DNA from: an uncultured Collinsella sp.
GTDB lineage: Bacteria; Actinomycetota; Coriobacteriia; Coriobacteriales; Coriobacteriaceae
Assembly: GCA_900545555.1 (NCBI GenBank)
Contig: UQZI01000028.1
Coordinates: 1-24,336 of the forward strand
Length of the DNA: 24,336 bases
Direction: 5' to 3'
In this document: piece after piece, positions 15,529 to 24,336 of the stretch
How the letters are laid out: every line of letters begins with the position of its first letter
Numbering within the stretch: the first letter of the stretch is position 1
The notes under the pieces: model-generated
Databases searched by the model: none
Seen by the model: the letters and a program-made list of their open reading frames with translations, nothing else
Told to the model about the DNA's origin: nothing
Made by a program: the position numbers and the translations under genes

Positions 15529-16959
15529 CTACTCGCCAAAGAACTCGTTGATCTTCTGCTCGTCGACGCCAAAGAACCACGTCAGGACAAAGCCGGCGGC
15601 ATAGGCAAGCAGCATAGCGGCAACGTAGCCGAGCTGCTGGCCAGGAACGACGATCAGCAAGCCAAACAGACCGGAAACGCCCTGAGAAACCGTGCCGATG
15701 TGAAGCAGCGCCGCGAGCGCGCCACCAAATCCGGCACCCAGGCAGGCCGTCACAAACGGGCGAACGAGCGGCAGCGTAACAGCATACATCAGAGGCTCGC
15801 CCACACCCAGGATTCCAACGGGAATGGACTCGGCGACGTACTTCTTGAGTTTGGCGTTCTTGGTCTTAAAGTACAGCGCCAGACCGGCACCGACCTGGCC
15901 GCCGCCAGCCATCATAAGGATGGGAAGCAGGTAATTGATGCCCTTGGTAGCTCCGTCGGGATCGTTGAGCATAGCGTGGATCGGCGTGAGCGCCTGATGC
16001 AGGCCGACGGACACCAGCGGCAAGAAGCCTGCCGACAGGATATAGCCGCCCAGGACGCCCAGCTTCTCGAAGATAAAGGTCAAGACGCTAAAGATGGCAG
16101 TCGTCAGCCATGCGCCAACCGGCTGGATGACGAGCATCAGAGCAAAGGCACCGATGATGAGCACCAGCAGCGGGGACAGGAACGTGTCGAGTGCGTTGGG
16201 CATAACCTTGCGAATCTGACGCTCCATCCAGGCAAAAAATGCGCCAGCGATGAGAGCCGCGATCATGCCGCCCGCTGCGGGGTTGTACTGCGCATTGGTG
16301 AGCGGCAGCAGAATGGCAGTGGCAGGATCAGCCGCGCCAGGCGCAAGCAGGGGCATGGCACTGTTGGCGATACACATCATGCCGGCGATGCCGCCCAGCG
16401 CAGCGGAGCCACCAAACTCACGTGCTGCGTTATAGCCCACCAAGATGGGCAGATAGGCAAACAGGGCCCAGCCCATGGAACGAATGCCCTGGTACCACCA
16501 CTCGCCTGCAAGCGCGCCTGCCGTCGAGACGTTAATGACGTTGCAGATACCGTTGATGAGGCCAGCCGCAATGATGCCGGGAAGCAGGGCGACGAAGACA
16601 TTGGAAATCTTCTTGAGGAAAGCCTGAACCGGCTTGGACTCGTACTTGGCCTTCTGCGCGGCCTTGTTTGTGGCCGCAGCGTCAACCACGCTCTCGTCAG
16701 CAACGCCTTTCGCAAGGCCGGTGAGCTTGGAGAACTCCTCAAGCACCTTATTCACCTTGCCCGGACCCAGCACGACCTGCATCGTGTCGTCCTCGACCAG
16801 GCCCATCACGCCGTCGAGTGCCTTAATACCCTCCGTGTCGACGTTGCCCGTGTCTTTGACAGTCACGCGCAGGCGCGTCATGCACGCCGCGTTTGCGAGC
16901 ACGTTATCTTTACCGCCCAAAAGGTCCAACAGCTTTTGGGCCAGCTCTTTGTTCGTCAT
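15529..16959 (-). CDS. murP: PTS EIIBC, MurNAc / MurNAc-GlcNAc transporter
   Basis: This is a membrane permease of the phosphotransferase system that imports and phosphorylates the sugar. The N-terminal EIIB domain (1-80) has the phospho-cysteine in ACMTRLRV (Cys26) and LGPGKVNKVLEEF. A linker leads to the EIIC domain (about 115-470), which has ten or so hydrophobic segments and the family signature GVGEPLMYAVTLPL. No EIIA domain is present, so a separate EIIA-Glc type protein must supply phosphate, as for E. coli MurP. The ATG at 16959 follows AAGGAGG. The neighbours murQ, murR and mupG decide the substrate; by itself the protein could be any glucose/sucrose-superfamily EIIBC. MurNAc-GlcNAc rather than free MurNAc is the likelier cargo because mupG is present. 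Confidence 0.9.
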   Translation of the reverse strand: MTNKELAQKLLDLLGGKDNVLANAACMTRLRVTVKDTGNVDTEGIKALDGVMGLVEDDTMQVVLGPGKVNKVLEEFSKLTGLAKGVADESVVDAAATNKAAQKAKYESKPVQAFLKKISNVFVALLPGIIAAGLINGICNVINVSTAGALAGEWWYQGIRSMGWALFAYLPILVGYNAAREFGGSAALGGIAGMMCIANSAMPLLAPGAADPATAILLPLTNAQYNPAAGGMIAALIAGAFFAWMERQIRKVMPNALDTFLSPLLVLIIGAFALMLVIQPVGAWLTTAIFSVLTFIFEKLGVLGGYILSAGFLPLVSVGLHQALTPIHAMLNDPDGATKGINYLLPILMMAGGGQVGAGLALYFKTKNAKLKKYVAESIPVGILGVGEPLMYAVTLPLVRPFVTACLGAGFGGALAALLHIGTVSQGVSGLFGLLIVVPGQQLGYVAAMLLAYAAGFVLTWFFGVDEQKINEFFGE

Positions 16960-17016
16960 AACTCCTCCTTGTGTTGGGTATCTCGTCTGGATGTCATATC
17001 AGCTCACGCCGCGCAC

Positions 17017-17940
<924 letters not shown>

Positions 17941-17950
17941 TTCATTCACC

Positions 17951-18802
17951 TCATCTTTCCTGTTTCTCGATGTAGTTTTGCTTAATGACATGCGTCGCCC
18001 GTTCGTAGTCGCTGGCAACGTAAGCAGCGTACAGGGCATCGACAACCATTAGCTGGGCCATACGCGAAGCCATGGCACCGCTGCGGACCAAGGGTTCACT
18101 CGCAGCGACGCCGAGCACGGCATCGGCCATGGTGGCAAGCTTGGATGATCCATCTACTTTGGTCACGGCCACAACGGGACAGTTGTGACGTTGAGCCTCG
18201 GCGGTGCAGTCCAGCACCTCTTGCGTCAAGCCCGAGTAGCTAAAGGCAATTGCCATATCGCCCTCATGCATGTTCTTGGCACACAAGAGTTGATCATGCC
18301 AGTCGTCGTACAGATGGCACTCTTTGTCGACACGCATGAGCTTTTGCGCCAGATCGTGCGCGACCAAACGAGAGGCACCGATACCGAACAGATTGACCGC
18401 GCGTGCCCGCTTAAGACGGGCCGCGCATCGCTCCAAGACGGTGTAATCGAGCGTTCGCGCCGTCGCCTCGATCGTGCGCACGTTGCTTTTCATCACCTTC
18501 CCCACGATACGTTCGACGCTGTCATCCATGGAGATGTCCTCGAGGGCTACGTCTTTCTTGTCGCCCAAGAGTGCCAGCTCGGCAATCAGTTCGCGCTGGA
18601 ACTCCTTGTAGCCCGCAAAACCCAAACGCTTGCAAAAGCGCAAAATGCTCGAGGGCGAGGAGAACGTGACATCGGCAAGACCGCGGACGGACAGCCCGAC
18701 CACCTCGTGCGGATGAGCGCTTACATATGCGATGACATTGCGTTCCGCCGGGCTCGCGCTGAGCTCACGCTCGCGAAGCCGCAAAAGCAATCCGTTTGCC
18801 AT
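17951..18802 (-). CDS. murR: RpiR-family regulator of MurNAc catabolism
   Basis: This is a 283-residue transcription factor with an N-terminal helix-turn-helix (about 1-77; SVRGLADVTFSSPSSILRFCKRLGFAGYKEFQREL) and a C-terminal SIS domain (about 120-260; NLFGIGASRLVAHDLAQKLMR, IAFSYSGLTQEVLD) that senses a sugar phosphate. E. coli MurR responds to MurNAc-6-P, so that is the expected ligand here. It is the first gene of the murR-murQ-murP-mupG run and probably controls it. The ATG at 18802 is 8 nt after GGAGG. A GTG at 18811 would overlap the ribosome site itself. A 13-bp palindrome upstream (18837-18849) is a candidate operator. Confidence 0.9.
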   Translation of the reverse strand: MANGLLLRLRERELSASPAERNVIAYVSAHPHEVVGLSVRGLADVTFSSPSSILRFCKRLGFAGYKEFQRELIAELALLGDKKDVALEDISMDDSVERIVGKVMKSNVRTIEATARTLDYTVLERCAARLKRARAVNLFGIGASRLVAHDLAQKLMRVDKECHLYDDWHDQLLCAKNMHEGDMAIAFSYSGLTQEVLDCTAEAQRHNCPVVAVTKVDGSSKLATMADAVLGVAASEPLVRSGAMASRMAQLMVVDALYAAYVASDYERATHVIKQNYIEKQER

Positions 18803-18836
18803 CTCAAACACCTCCGTTGAGAAGAATTAAAGACCA

Positions 18837-18849
18837 ACGAACGATTCGT
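18837..18849. promoter_or_regulatory. Candidate MurR operator
   Basis: ACGAACGATTCGT is a perfect dyad (ACGAA-3 nt-TTCGT on the minus strand) 34 bp upstream of the murR start codon. RpiR-family regulators usually bind short palindromes next to their own promoter. No strong -10/-35 pair could be placed; TTTAAT near 18825-18831 is a possible -10. Confidence 0.35.
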
Positions 18850-18901
18850 ACCGGATACAAACAGCTTTTGCGGTACATTGTGCCGCATCGTGGCGCACAA
18901 A

Positions 18902-18925
18902 GGGCGAGCGTTCTACCGCTCGCCC
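18902..18925 (-). terminator. Hairpin terminator after the serine recombinase
   Basis: GGGCGAGCG and CGCTCGCCC form a perfect 9-bp stem with a 6-nt loop. The minus-strand transcript continues as TTTGTG, a weak U-tract. It lies about 120 bp past the recombinase stop and upstream of murR, separating the units. Confidence 0.6.
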
Positions 18926-19048
18926 CTCAAATCCGACCGCTCGGAAATACGCGCGACACAAAATAATTCAACAAGGCCGCATTATCAGAAACGGGTTTGT
19001 TACCGACTAGCGCCTCGCATGGGCGCCAATCGGACGTGCCGCAAACCC

Positions 19049-19654
19049 CTACCCCGCCTCGCGCATCCAGCGATCGAACGTCCCCACGCACACGCCCAGG
19101 CACTTTGCTGCCTGGCTGCGGGTAATATTGCCCGCCTCATAGCTATCGCGTACCAGATCAAACTGAGGAGGGCACGGCTTGCGAGGTCGACCGAAACGGA
19201 CCCCTCGCGCCCGCGCCGCTGCAATTCCCTCCGCTTGGCGCCGATGGATATTCTCGCGCTCCACCTGCGCCACGTAGCTCAGCAGTTGCAGCACAATATC
19301 GGCAATCAGGGTGTTGGTCACATCCGGCGCGCCGCTGGCCCTGGCGCGCGTGTCAAGCAATGGCATGTCCAACACCACAATGGCAACCCCGAGCTCCTTG
19401 GTAATGCGTCGCCATTCCTCAAGAATCTCGGAGTAATTACGACCAAGTCGGTCGATAGAAAGCACCACCAGCACGTCCCCGTCTCCCAGGACGTGCAGCA
19501 GATCGCGATACCGCGGGCGATCGAAGTCCTTGCCGCTCGCATGGTCGGCATAAATATTCGCCGAGCCCACGCCATAGGCGCCCAGCGCATCCAACTGCCG
19601 ATTAAGATTCTGATCGCGCGAACTCACCCGCGCATAACCGTACACCGTCGCCAT
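19049..19654 (-). CDS. Small serine recombinase (resolvase/invertase family)
   Basis: The 201-residue protein is a compact serine recombinase. The nucleophile is Ser11 in YGYARVSSRDQN. The catalytic arginines lie in IDRLGRNY near residues 67-74, the E-helix dimer region follows (about 100-135, QLLSYVAQVERENIHRRQAEGI), and a C-terminal helix-turn-helix (NITRSQAAKCLGVCVGTFDRW) follows a GRPRK motif. Such proteins resolve cointegrates or invert DNA segments. No transposase, plasmid gene or invertible promoter is visible nearby, so it is an orphan here, and it may be a fixed or domesticated copy. The ATG at 19654 (MATVYGYARVSS) fits the family start; a start at 19684 would add ten residues. Upstream lies a compact palindromic element (19673-19713) that may or may not be its site. 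Confidence 0.9.
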   Translation of the reverse strand: MATVYGYARVSSRDQNLNRQLDALGAYGVGSANIYADHASGKDFDRPRYRDLLHVLGDGDVLVVLSIDRLGRNYSEILEEWRRITKELGVAIVVLDMPLLDTRARASGAPDVTNTLIADIVLQLLSYVAQVERENIHRRQAEGIAAARARGVRFGRPRKPCPPQFDLVRDSYEAGNITRSQAAKCLGVCVGTFDRWMREAG

Positions 19655-19672
19655 CTCATCCCCGCTTTCTTG

Positions 19673-19713
19673 TAAACCTGCCAAAAAGGGACAGGTTTAT
19701 TTTGGTAGGATTT
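19673..19713. repeat. Compact nested palindrome upstream of the recombinase gene
   Basis: TAAACCTGCCAAAA (19673-19686) is followed by CAGGTTTA (19692-19699), which is the exact reverse complement of its first eight bases, and by TTTTGGTAGGATTTA, which is the complement of the whole arm with one mismatch and one inserted base. One left arm can therefore pair with either of two right arms. It looks like a dispersed REP-type element; a recombinase binding site or alternative RNA switch is possible but unsupported. Confidence 0.6.
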
Positions 19714-19774
19714 ACCTCTCCAATAGCAGGTAAGCGGGCGGCCGTGCAGACGGCAAGGTAGCCATGATCCAAAT

Positions 19775-19806
19775 GCGGAGGGCGGCCCCGAAAGACCGCC
19801 CTCCGC
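19775..19806 (-). terminator. Terminator hairpin after rnr
   Basis: GCGGAGGGCGG (19775-19785) and CCGCCCTCCGC (19796-19806) are perfect 11-bp arms with a 10-nt loop, 26 bp past the rnr stop. The minus-strand tail is only ATTTGG, so termination may be factor-assisted. A smaller hairpin (GCCGT/ACGGC, 19741-19754) follows. Confidence 0.65.
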
Positions 19807-19831
19807 TCTCCCGTCATGAGTCGAGATTTGG

Positions 19832-21967
19832 CTAATGGATAAGCTTAAAGTCCAAGTGCCCACGCGTGGTATTGACGCGCGAGACCTCGATAATCACGCG
19901 CTGGCCCAGTTCATAGCGAGTCCCCGTGTCGGCACCTGTGAGCGTGAGCGCATCCTCGTCGAACTCGAACCACTCGTTGCCCAGGCTCTTGATCGAAACC
20001 AAGCCTTCGACCTGCGTCAGGTCCAAGCGCACAAAGAGGCCCATGCTGCTAACCCACGAGACGGATCCGGCATAGCGCTCGCCCAGACGGTCCTCATAGT
20101 ACTGGGCAATCTTGATCTTTTGCGTCGCATGGCTAGCGGCATCTGCCGCGCGCTCGGCATCGCTGCATGCGCGGCAGATCTGCGGCAGAATGCGCGGCAG
20201 CGACTCGCGCCCCTTGCCGATCAGCCGCGGCGTACGGACCAGGGCGTCCTTGCCGCCGAGCTGCTCATAGGCCAACTGCAGTTTGAGCACGCGGTGCACC
20301 ACCAGATCGGGGTAGCGACGGATGGGACTCGTAAAGTGACAGTAGCACGGCGCGGCGAGCGCAAAGTGGCCCTCGTTGCGCGGCTTGTACAGTGCGCGCT
20401 GCATGCTGCGCAGAAGCAGCGTGTTGACGAGCGGTGCGTTGGCCGTACCGGCGGCAGCATCAACTGCAGCCTGTAGCTCATCGGGACTCCCCAGGGCGAT
20501 ACCGGCAGCACGGCGATCGTCGATGATGCCTAGCTGCGCCAGCGCAACGGCGGCACCGTGCAGGCTATCGGGGCTCGGATCCTCATGCACGCGATAGCAG
20601 GCCTCGATATCACGGTCTGCCAGCCACTCTGCAACGCACTCGTTGGCGAGTAGCATGGCTTCCTCGATAAGCGACGTGGCACACGAACGCTCGCGCGCCA
20701 CAATCTGCACGGGCACTCCGTCCTCATCCAATAGAGCGCGAATCTCGGCCGTGTCAAAATCGACTGAGCCGCGGGCACGACGAATACGACGGCGAAGTTC
20801 GGCGAGTTCGTTGGCGGCGACAAGGAAATCGCCGAGGTCGACGTTATAGCCGCGGGCGGCTTCCTCGCACGCAAGACCGCGCTCAAGCGCGTCCTCGCGC
20901 GAGGTCTCGGCAGCCGCAACATCCTCGGCCGCGCCCTCCAGCACCGAATACTCAACCGCGCCGGCACGCACCAGCAGCGCCTCGGCGCCGTCATAGTCCA
21001 TACGCACACGCGAGCGAATTGCGCTGGGATACGGATTGTAATGCCGCACGCGACCCTGCGCATCAAGCTCAATATCAACGGTAAACGCAAGACGGTCCTC
21101 GTCAGGGCGAAGCGAGCACAGGTCATTGGACAGGCGTTCGGGCAGCATGGGAAGCACGCGATCGGCCAGATAAACCGATGTCGTACGATGGCGAGCCTCA
21201 AGATCGATATGCCCGTCCCAAGCCACATAGTGTGAAACGTCGGCGATATGCACGCCCAGCTTGTAGCCACCCTCGGGCGTACGCTCCAGCGAAATGGCAT
21301 CGTCAAAGTCGCGCGCGTCGACCGGGTCGATCGTGATGACAAAGCGGTCGCGCAGATCGCGGCGGAGCGGGTCCTTAAGCGCTGCGGACACATCGAGCGA
21401 AAGCCCCTCGGCCTCGTCTAGCGCGGCCTCGGGATAGCTATCGGTATAGCCGTAACGCGCCATCACATATTGAACGCCCAAATCGGGCGCGTCATCTCCG
21501 CCAATGCGGCGTTCGATCGTCACGGTGCCCGATTCCAGGCGCGTCGGGTAGGTCAAAATGCGCGCGACAACGGCATCACCCGGGTGGACGCCCAGACGAT
21601 CCGCCGAGGTATCCTCGGGCAGAATGAAGAAGTCGGCCTTCAGGCGCGAATCGAGCGGCTCGATCACACCGAGCGGACCAGCGGTCTGGTACGTACCCAC
21701 CACGCTTATGGCTGCGCGCTCAACCACGCCTTCGATCACGGCGCGCCGCTCACCGTGCGGGCTGTTCTTAATGCTCACGGCAACGGTATCGCCATCCATG
21801 ATCTCGCGCTTACCGCGGCCCATAACCTTGTAGTCGCCGCTCTCGGTTATGACATAGGCGCCATGCTCATGGAGCTGCACGCGCCCGGTCAGGCTCGGAC
21901 GGCGTTCGCTGCGCACCGGCCCACGCTTATTGCGAGCACCGCGCTTATGCTTGTTATTGCGCCCCAT
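19832..21967 (-). CDS. rnr: Ribonuclease R (RNase II/RNB family exoribonuclease)
   Basis: This 3'-to-5' hydrolytic exoribonuclease degrades structured RNA, including non-stop mRNA with tmRNA-SmpB. It has 711 residues: a basic Lys/Arg/Asn-rich N-terminus (1-25), cold-shock-like OB folds (about 28-190), the RNB catalytic domain (about 202-540) with IDPVDARDFDDA at 213-224 carrying the four Mg-binding aspartates (Asp214, Asp220, Asp222, Asp223 by family pattern), and a C-terminal S1 domain (about 625-711; GERYAGSVSWVSSMGLFVRL). It lacks the long lysine-rich C-terminal tail of E. coli RNase R, and its basic region is at the N-terminus instead. The ATG at 21967 follows AAGGAGG. It stands alone rather than next to smpB as in many bacteria. 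RNase II is the alternative, but the size and layout favour RNase R. Confidence 0.93.
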   Translation of the reverse strand: MGRNNKHKRGARNKRGPVRSERRPSLTGRVQLHEHGAYVITESGDYKVMGRGKREIMDGDTVAVSIKNSPHGERRAVIEGVVERAAISVVGTYQTAGPLGVIEPLDSRLKADFFILPEDTSADRLGVHPGDAVVARILTYPTRLESGTVTIERRIGGDDAPDLGVQYVMARYGYTDSYPEAALDEAEGLSLDVSAALKDPLRRDLRDRFVITIDPVDARDFDDAISLERTPEGGYKLGVHIADVSHYVAWDGHIDLEARHRTTSVYLADRVLPMLPERLSNDLCSLRPDEDRLAFTVDIELDAQGRVRHYNPYPSAIRSRVRMDYDGAEALLVRAGAVEYSVLEGAAEDVAAAETSREDALERGLACEEAARGYNVDLGDFLVAANELAELRRRIRRARGSVDFDTAEIRALLDEDGVPVQIVARERSCATSLIEEAMLLANECVAEWLADRDIEACYRVHEDPSPDSLHGAAVALAQLGIIDDRRAAGIALGSPDELQAAVDAAAGTANAPLVNTLLLRSMQRALYKPRNEGHFALAAPCYCHFTSPIRRYPDLVVHRVLKLQLAYEQLGGKDALVRTPRLIGKGRESLPRILPQICRACSDAERAADAASHATQKIKIAQYYEDRLGERYAGSVSWVSSMGLFVRLDLTQVEGLVSIKSLGNEWFEFDEDALTLTGADTGTRYELGQRVIIEVSRVNTTRGHLDFKLIH

Positions 21968-22044
21968 GGCGCCTCCTTGCTATCGATGACGAACTCCAAA
22001 GAGTCTACCCAAATGATTCGCTTTCCTGCCGTCCCCTAGAGATC

Positions 22045-22078
22045 AAAAAACGGGCCGCCCCATAAGAGACGACCCGTT
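22045..22078 (-). terminator. Intrinsic terminator of ftsEX
   Basis: On the minus strand AACGGGTCG pairs with CGGCCCGTT (one G-U pair) across a 12-nt loop, followed by an uninterrupted T-run covering 22045-22050. It lies 25 bp past the ftsX stop. The same stem on the plus strand has a C-A mismatch, so it serves ftsEX. Confidence 0.85.
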
Positions 22079-22102
22079 GGAAGGGATGAATTCCAGGCAT
22101 GC

Positions 22103-23023
22103 CTACACGCGCAGGTAGCGGCGCATGGCTATGGCAGAACCAAAGAGACCGATAATCACACCGACCAGAATCAGCGCAGCATAGGTCACCAGGTAGTACT
22201 GCATCGGCAGGGCAAACGACATCCAACCGATGCTCTCCTGCAAACGCGGAATCATCAGATTGCGCAGCAGCTCCAGAACGCCGATGGAAAGCAGCGAGCC
22301 CAAAATGGCCTGCAGTACGCCCTCGGTGATAAACGGGCCGCGAATGAAGCCGTTGCTGGCGCCGACCAGACGCATAATCGCAATCTCACGACGACGCGCC
22401 GTGATGGACAGGCGAATCGTGTTGTTGATGAAGATGAATGCGATAAAGGTCAAAAGGCCAACGAGCACCACGGCGGCGATGCGGATGTAGTTGGTCACCT
22501 GGAACAGGCGGCTCACTTCCTCTTGGCCGTACAGCACGCTCGCGTTGACGTCGCCGTCATCCGCGATCTTCTGGAAGTCGGCGTTCTTCTTGAGCTTCTG
22601 GGCCGTGCTCTCGACCTTGGACGGATCGTCCATCTCAATTGCAAACGAAGCCGGCAGCGGATTCTGGCCATCGAGCGCGCTCATGGTGGCGTCGGCGTTG
22701 CCCGACATCTTGCTCGTATACTCGGCCAGCGCGTCGTCCTTGTCCTTATAGGTCACGGACTTGACGTTATTCCATGTCTTAAGCTCGGCCTCAAAAGCCT
22801 GAACATCGGCCTGATCGGCGTCATCGCTAATGAACGCGTTGATGACAACCTGATCCTCGACGGTGCCGATCACGGAGTTCAGCATCGCGGAGCCCATGAT
22901 GAACAGGCCGATGATAAACAGCGAAAGGAAGATCGTGATGACGGCGCCGAGCGAGGTAGTCCAGTTACGGAAGAAGTGGCTGATTGCCTCTTTGAAGGAG
23001 TAGCCCACGTTAGTTGGTGCCAT
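22103..23023 (-). CDS. ftsX: Cell division protein FtsX
   Basis: FtsX is the membrane subunit of the FtsEX complex, which couples ATP hydrolysis by FtsE at the divisome to activation of peptidoglycan hydrolases outside. At 306 residues it has the typical actinobacterial size. One membrane segment lies near 24-46 (LGAVITIFLSLFIIGLFIMG), an extracellular domain at about 50-175, and three membrane segments near 183-205, 235-260 and 280-300. The cytoplasmic RRREIAIMRLVGASNGFIRGPF (about 218-239) is the FtsX/MacB permease signature that docks on the ATPase. It overlaps the 3' end of ftsE by 14 bp and is translationally coupled; GGAGG lies 11 nt before the ATG, a rather long spacing. The extracellular partner hydrolase is not in the window. 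Confidence 0.95.
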   Translation of the reverse strand: MAPTNVGYSFKEAISHFFRNWTTSLGAVITIFLSLFIIGLFIMGSAMLNSVIGTVEDQVVINAFISDDADQADVQAFEAELKTWNNVKSVTYKDKDDALAEYTSKMSGNADATMSALDGQNPLPASFAIEMDDPSKVESTAQKLKKNADFQKIADDGDVNASVLYGQEEVSRLFQVTNYIRIAAVVLVGLLTFIAFIFINNTIRLSITARRREIAIMRLVGASNGFIRGPFITEGVLQAILGSLLSIGVLELLRNLMIPRLQESIGWMSFALPMQYYLVTYAALILVGVIIGLFGSAIAMRRYLRV

Positions 23024-24230
23024 AGTTGCCGTAACCTCCCCTCTCCTGGTCGCGGATAACGTGGCCGCCCTCGAGGGCGATCACGCGACGGTGCATGCTA
23101 TCGACCATCTCGCGGTCGTGCGTGGCGACGATCACGGTGGTGCCGGTGCGGTTAATACGCTCGAGCAGCTTCATGATGCCCAGCGAGATCGCCGGGTCGA
23201 GGTTACCCGTGGGCTCGTCGCAGATCAGCAGCGGCGGACGGTTGACCATAGCGCGGGCGACGGCAACGCGCTGCTGCTCGCCACCGGAAAGCTGGTCGGG
23301 CAGCGAGTCCATCTGATCGGCCAGACCGACCAGACGCAGCACCTCGGGCACCTGGCTGCGAATGACGCCCTTGGGCTTGCCGATGCACTGCAGGGCAAAC
23401 GCCACGTTTTCGTAGGCGGTTTTTTGCGGCAGAAGCTTAAAGTCCTGGAACACGGCGCCAATCTGGCGGCGCAGGAACGGAACCTTGCGGTTCTTGATCT
23501 TCATGAGGTCCTGACCGGCAACCAAGATGCGGCCGCTCGTCGGCTTGACGTCGCGGTTGAGCGTCGACAGCAGCGTGGTCTTACCCGAGCCGGAGTGACC
23601 GACCAGGAAGACGAACTCGCCCGGATAGATCTCGATGTTGATGTCGTCAAGTGCAGGCTTGTTGGGCTGTGCCGGATAGATCTTGGTGACATGCTCCATA
23701 AGGATGACGGGCTCGACACCGGCCTGCTTGGCCATCTTCTTGCGGCTGGCCTGCGGATCGATGGGCGCAAACACCGACGTAAAATCGGGGTTGTTGAGCG
23801 CGTTATCGAGGCTTGCGACCTCGGCTGCCTGATCGCTCTCGACCACCGGGGCAGCAGGCTGCGTGGGATCGGGAATAGCGGCAAAGAGGCCAGACTGCGC
23901 AGGCTGAGGAGCCGGTGTCGCAGGAGCCATGGGGTCGGGAATGCCGGCCATGCTAGGCTGCGGCGCGGCGACGCCAGCCTGAGGCTGCTCCACGCGAGCG
24001 GTCACAGCCTGAACGGGCTCAAAACCCGCCGTGCCGGAAAGCGTAACATCGCTGGTGGGATTGTAGGCAAAGGGATCGGATGCCGGCTGTGCCTGATCTG
24101 CCGGCTGAGCGGGGGCCTGAGCAACAGGCTGGCCCTCTGAATCCGGAGTGGCGAAACGACTGCCCTGGACGCCTGTCTGCGTCTTGGGGGCATCATCGCC
24201 CGCACCGGAGGTACGGAAGTGGTTACCCAC
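23010..24230 (-). CDS. ftsE: Cell division ATP-binding protein FtsE with long N-terminal extension
   Basis: FtsE is the ABC ATPase of FtsEX. The canonical ABC domain begins near residue 175 and is complete: Walker A GHSGSGKTT (211-219), Q-loop FQDFKLLPQK (261-270), signature LSGGEQQ (314-320), Walker B LLICDEP (334-340) and the switch His371. Typical FtsE is about 220-230 residues, whereas this reading is 406 because of ~174 extra N-terminal residues rich in Pro, Ala and Gln, with GIPDP/AIPDP repeats near 96-123. The extension seems real: the GTG at 24230 is preceded by AAGGAG with 5-nt spacing, while the first internal candidate, Met166 (RKKMAKQAG), has no good ribosome site. A weak TAAAAT -10-like box (24276-24281) and a GCAGCA/TGCTGC hairpin lie upstream. 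The extension's function is unknown; a disordered linker to a divisome partner is inference. Confidence 0.92.
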   Translation of the reverse strand: MGNHFRTSGAGDDAPKTQTGVQGSRFATPDSEGQPVAQAPAQPADQAQPASDPFAYNPTSDVTLSGTAGFEPVQAVTARVEQPQAGVAAPQPSMAGIPDPMAPATPAPQPAQSGLFAAIPDPTQPAAPVVESDQAAEVASLDNALNNPDFTSVFAPIDPQASRKKMAKQAGVEPVILMEHVTKIYPAQPNKPALDDINIEIYPGEFVFLVGHSGSGKTTLLSTLNRDVKPTSGRILVAGQDLMKIKNRKVPFLRRQIGAVFQDFKLLPQKTAYENVAFALQCIGKPKGVIRSQVPEVLRLVGLADQMDSLPDQLSGGEQQRVAVARAMVNRPPLLICDEPTGNLDPAISLGIMKLLERINRTGTTVIVATHDREMVDSMHRRVIALEGGHVIRDQERGGYGNYGTN

Positions 24231-24336
24231 TGGTGCTCCTTATCGTCGTGCGTTTAAACTACATGAGCGCTTTGTATTTTAGCAGCATTAGCTTTGCTGC
24301 ACATAAGAAGCATGGCGGGGTTTGGTCCCACCGGCC

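Noticed and set aside
19049..19713. Invertible DNA segment controlled by the recombinase
   Set aside because: I looked for two matching inverted sites flanking a promoter or gene segment near the recombinase and found only the single compact palindrome.

Overview
The window looks like chromosomal DNA from a high-GC anaerobic actinobacterium of the Coriobacteriia. Collinsella or a close relative is my best guess. This is inference from GC-rich codon usage, strong GGAGG-type ribosome binding sites, the gene set (GOGAT, a rubredoxin/flavin-reductase pair, MurNAc phosphotransfer uptake, RpiR-type MurR) and the many short palindromic elements between genes. No rRNA or other direct taxonomic marker is present. 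Almost every gene is on the minus strand; only mntH and one small gene read on the plus strand.

Layout, left to right. 11-1433: a gene for an AbiEi-like protein with a PD-(D/E)XK-type nuclease domain, with palindromic elements on both sides. The elements upstream of it form four units in exact 80-bp register. 1474-2605: an unrecognised 235-aa gene and a gap holding a 26-bp-arm inverted repeat. 2606-8790: gltB-gltD (glutamate synthase). 8791-10408: another copy of the palindromic element, then divergent mntH with a DtxR-like operator. 10487-11298: a small rubredoxin and a flavin reductase, which together resemble the two halves of high-molecular-weight rubredoxin. 11426-12882: an inverted repeat, smpB and a TPR gene overlapping smpB. 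12942-13220: a tRNA-Glu/tRNA-Gln unit with promoter and terminator. 13424-14266: a short orphan protein and an ArsC/Spx-like protein. 14359-18802: murR-murQ-murP-mupG. 18902-19713: an orphan serine recombinase. 19775-21967: rnr (RNase R). 22045-24230: ftsE-ftsX, in which FtsE carries a long N-terminal extension.

How the genes fit together. murR-murQ-murP-mupG is a peptidoglycan-sugar salvage pathway: PTS import and phosphorylation, cleavage of the phosphorylated disaccharide, then conversion of MurNAc-6-P to GlcNAc-6-P. gltBD makes glutamate from glutamine and 2-oxoglutarate. smpB and rnr both serve trans-translation and RNA decay, although they are not adjacent. ftsEX links the divisome to peptidoglycan hydrolases. 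The rubredoxin and flavin reductase probably handle electrons for oxygen or nitric oxide detoxification, and MntH imports Mn(II).

The strongest candidates for something undescribed are the dispersed 57-nt palindromic element family (GTTACAGA core, fixed 36-nt arm-to-arm distance, 80-nt array register) beside a putative nuclease/DNA-binding gene, the extended FtsE, and an intrinsic terminator placed just before mupG.
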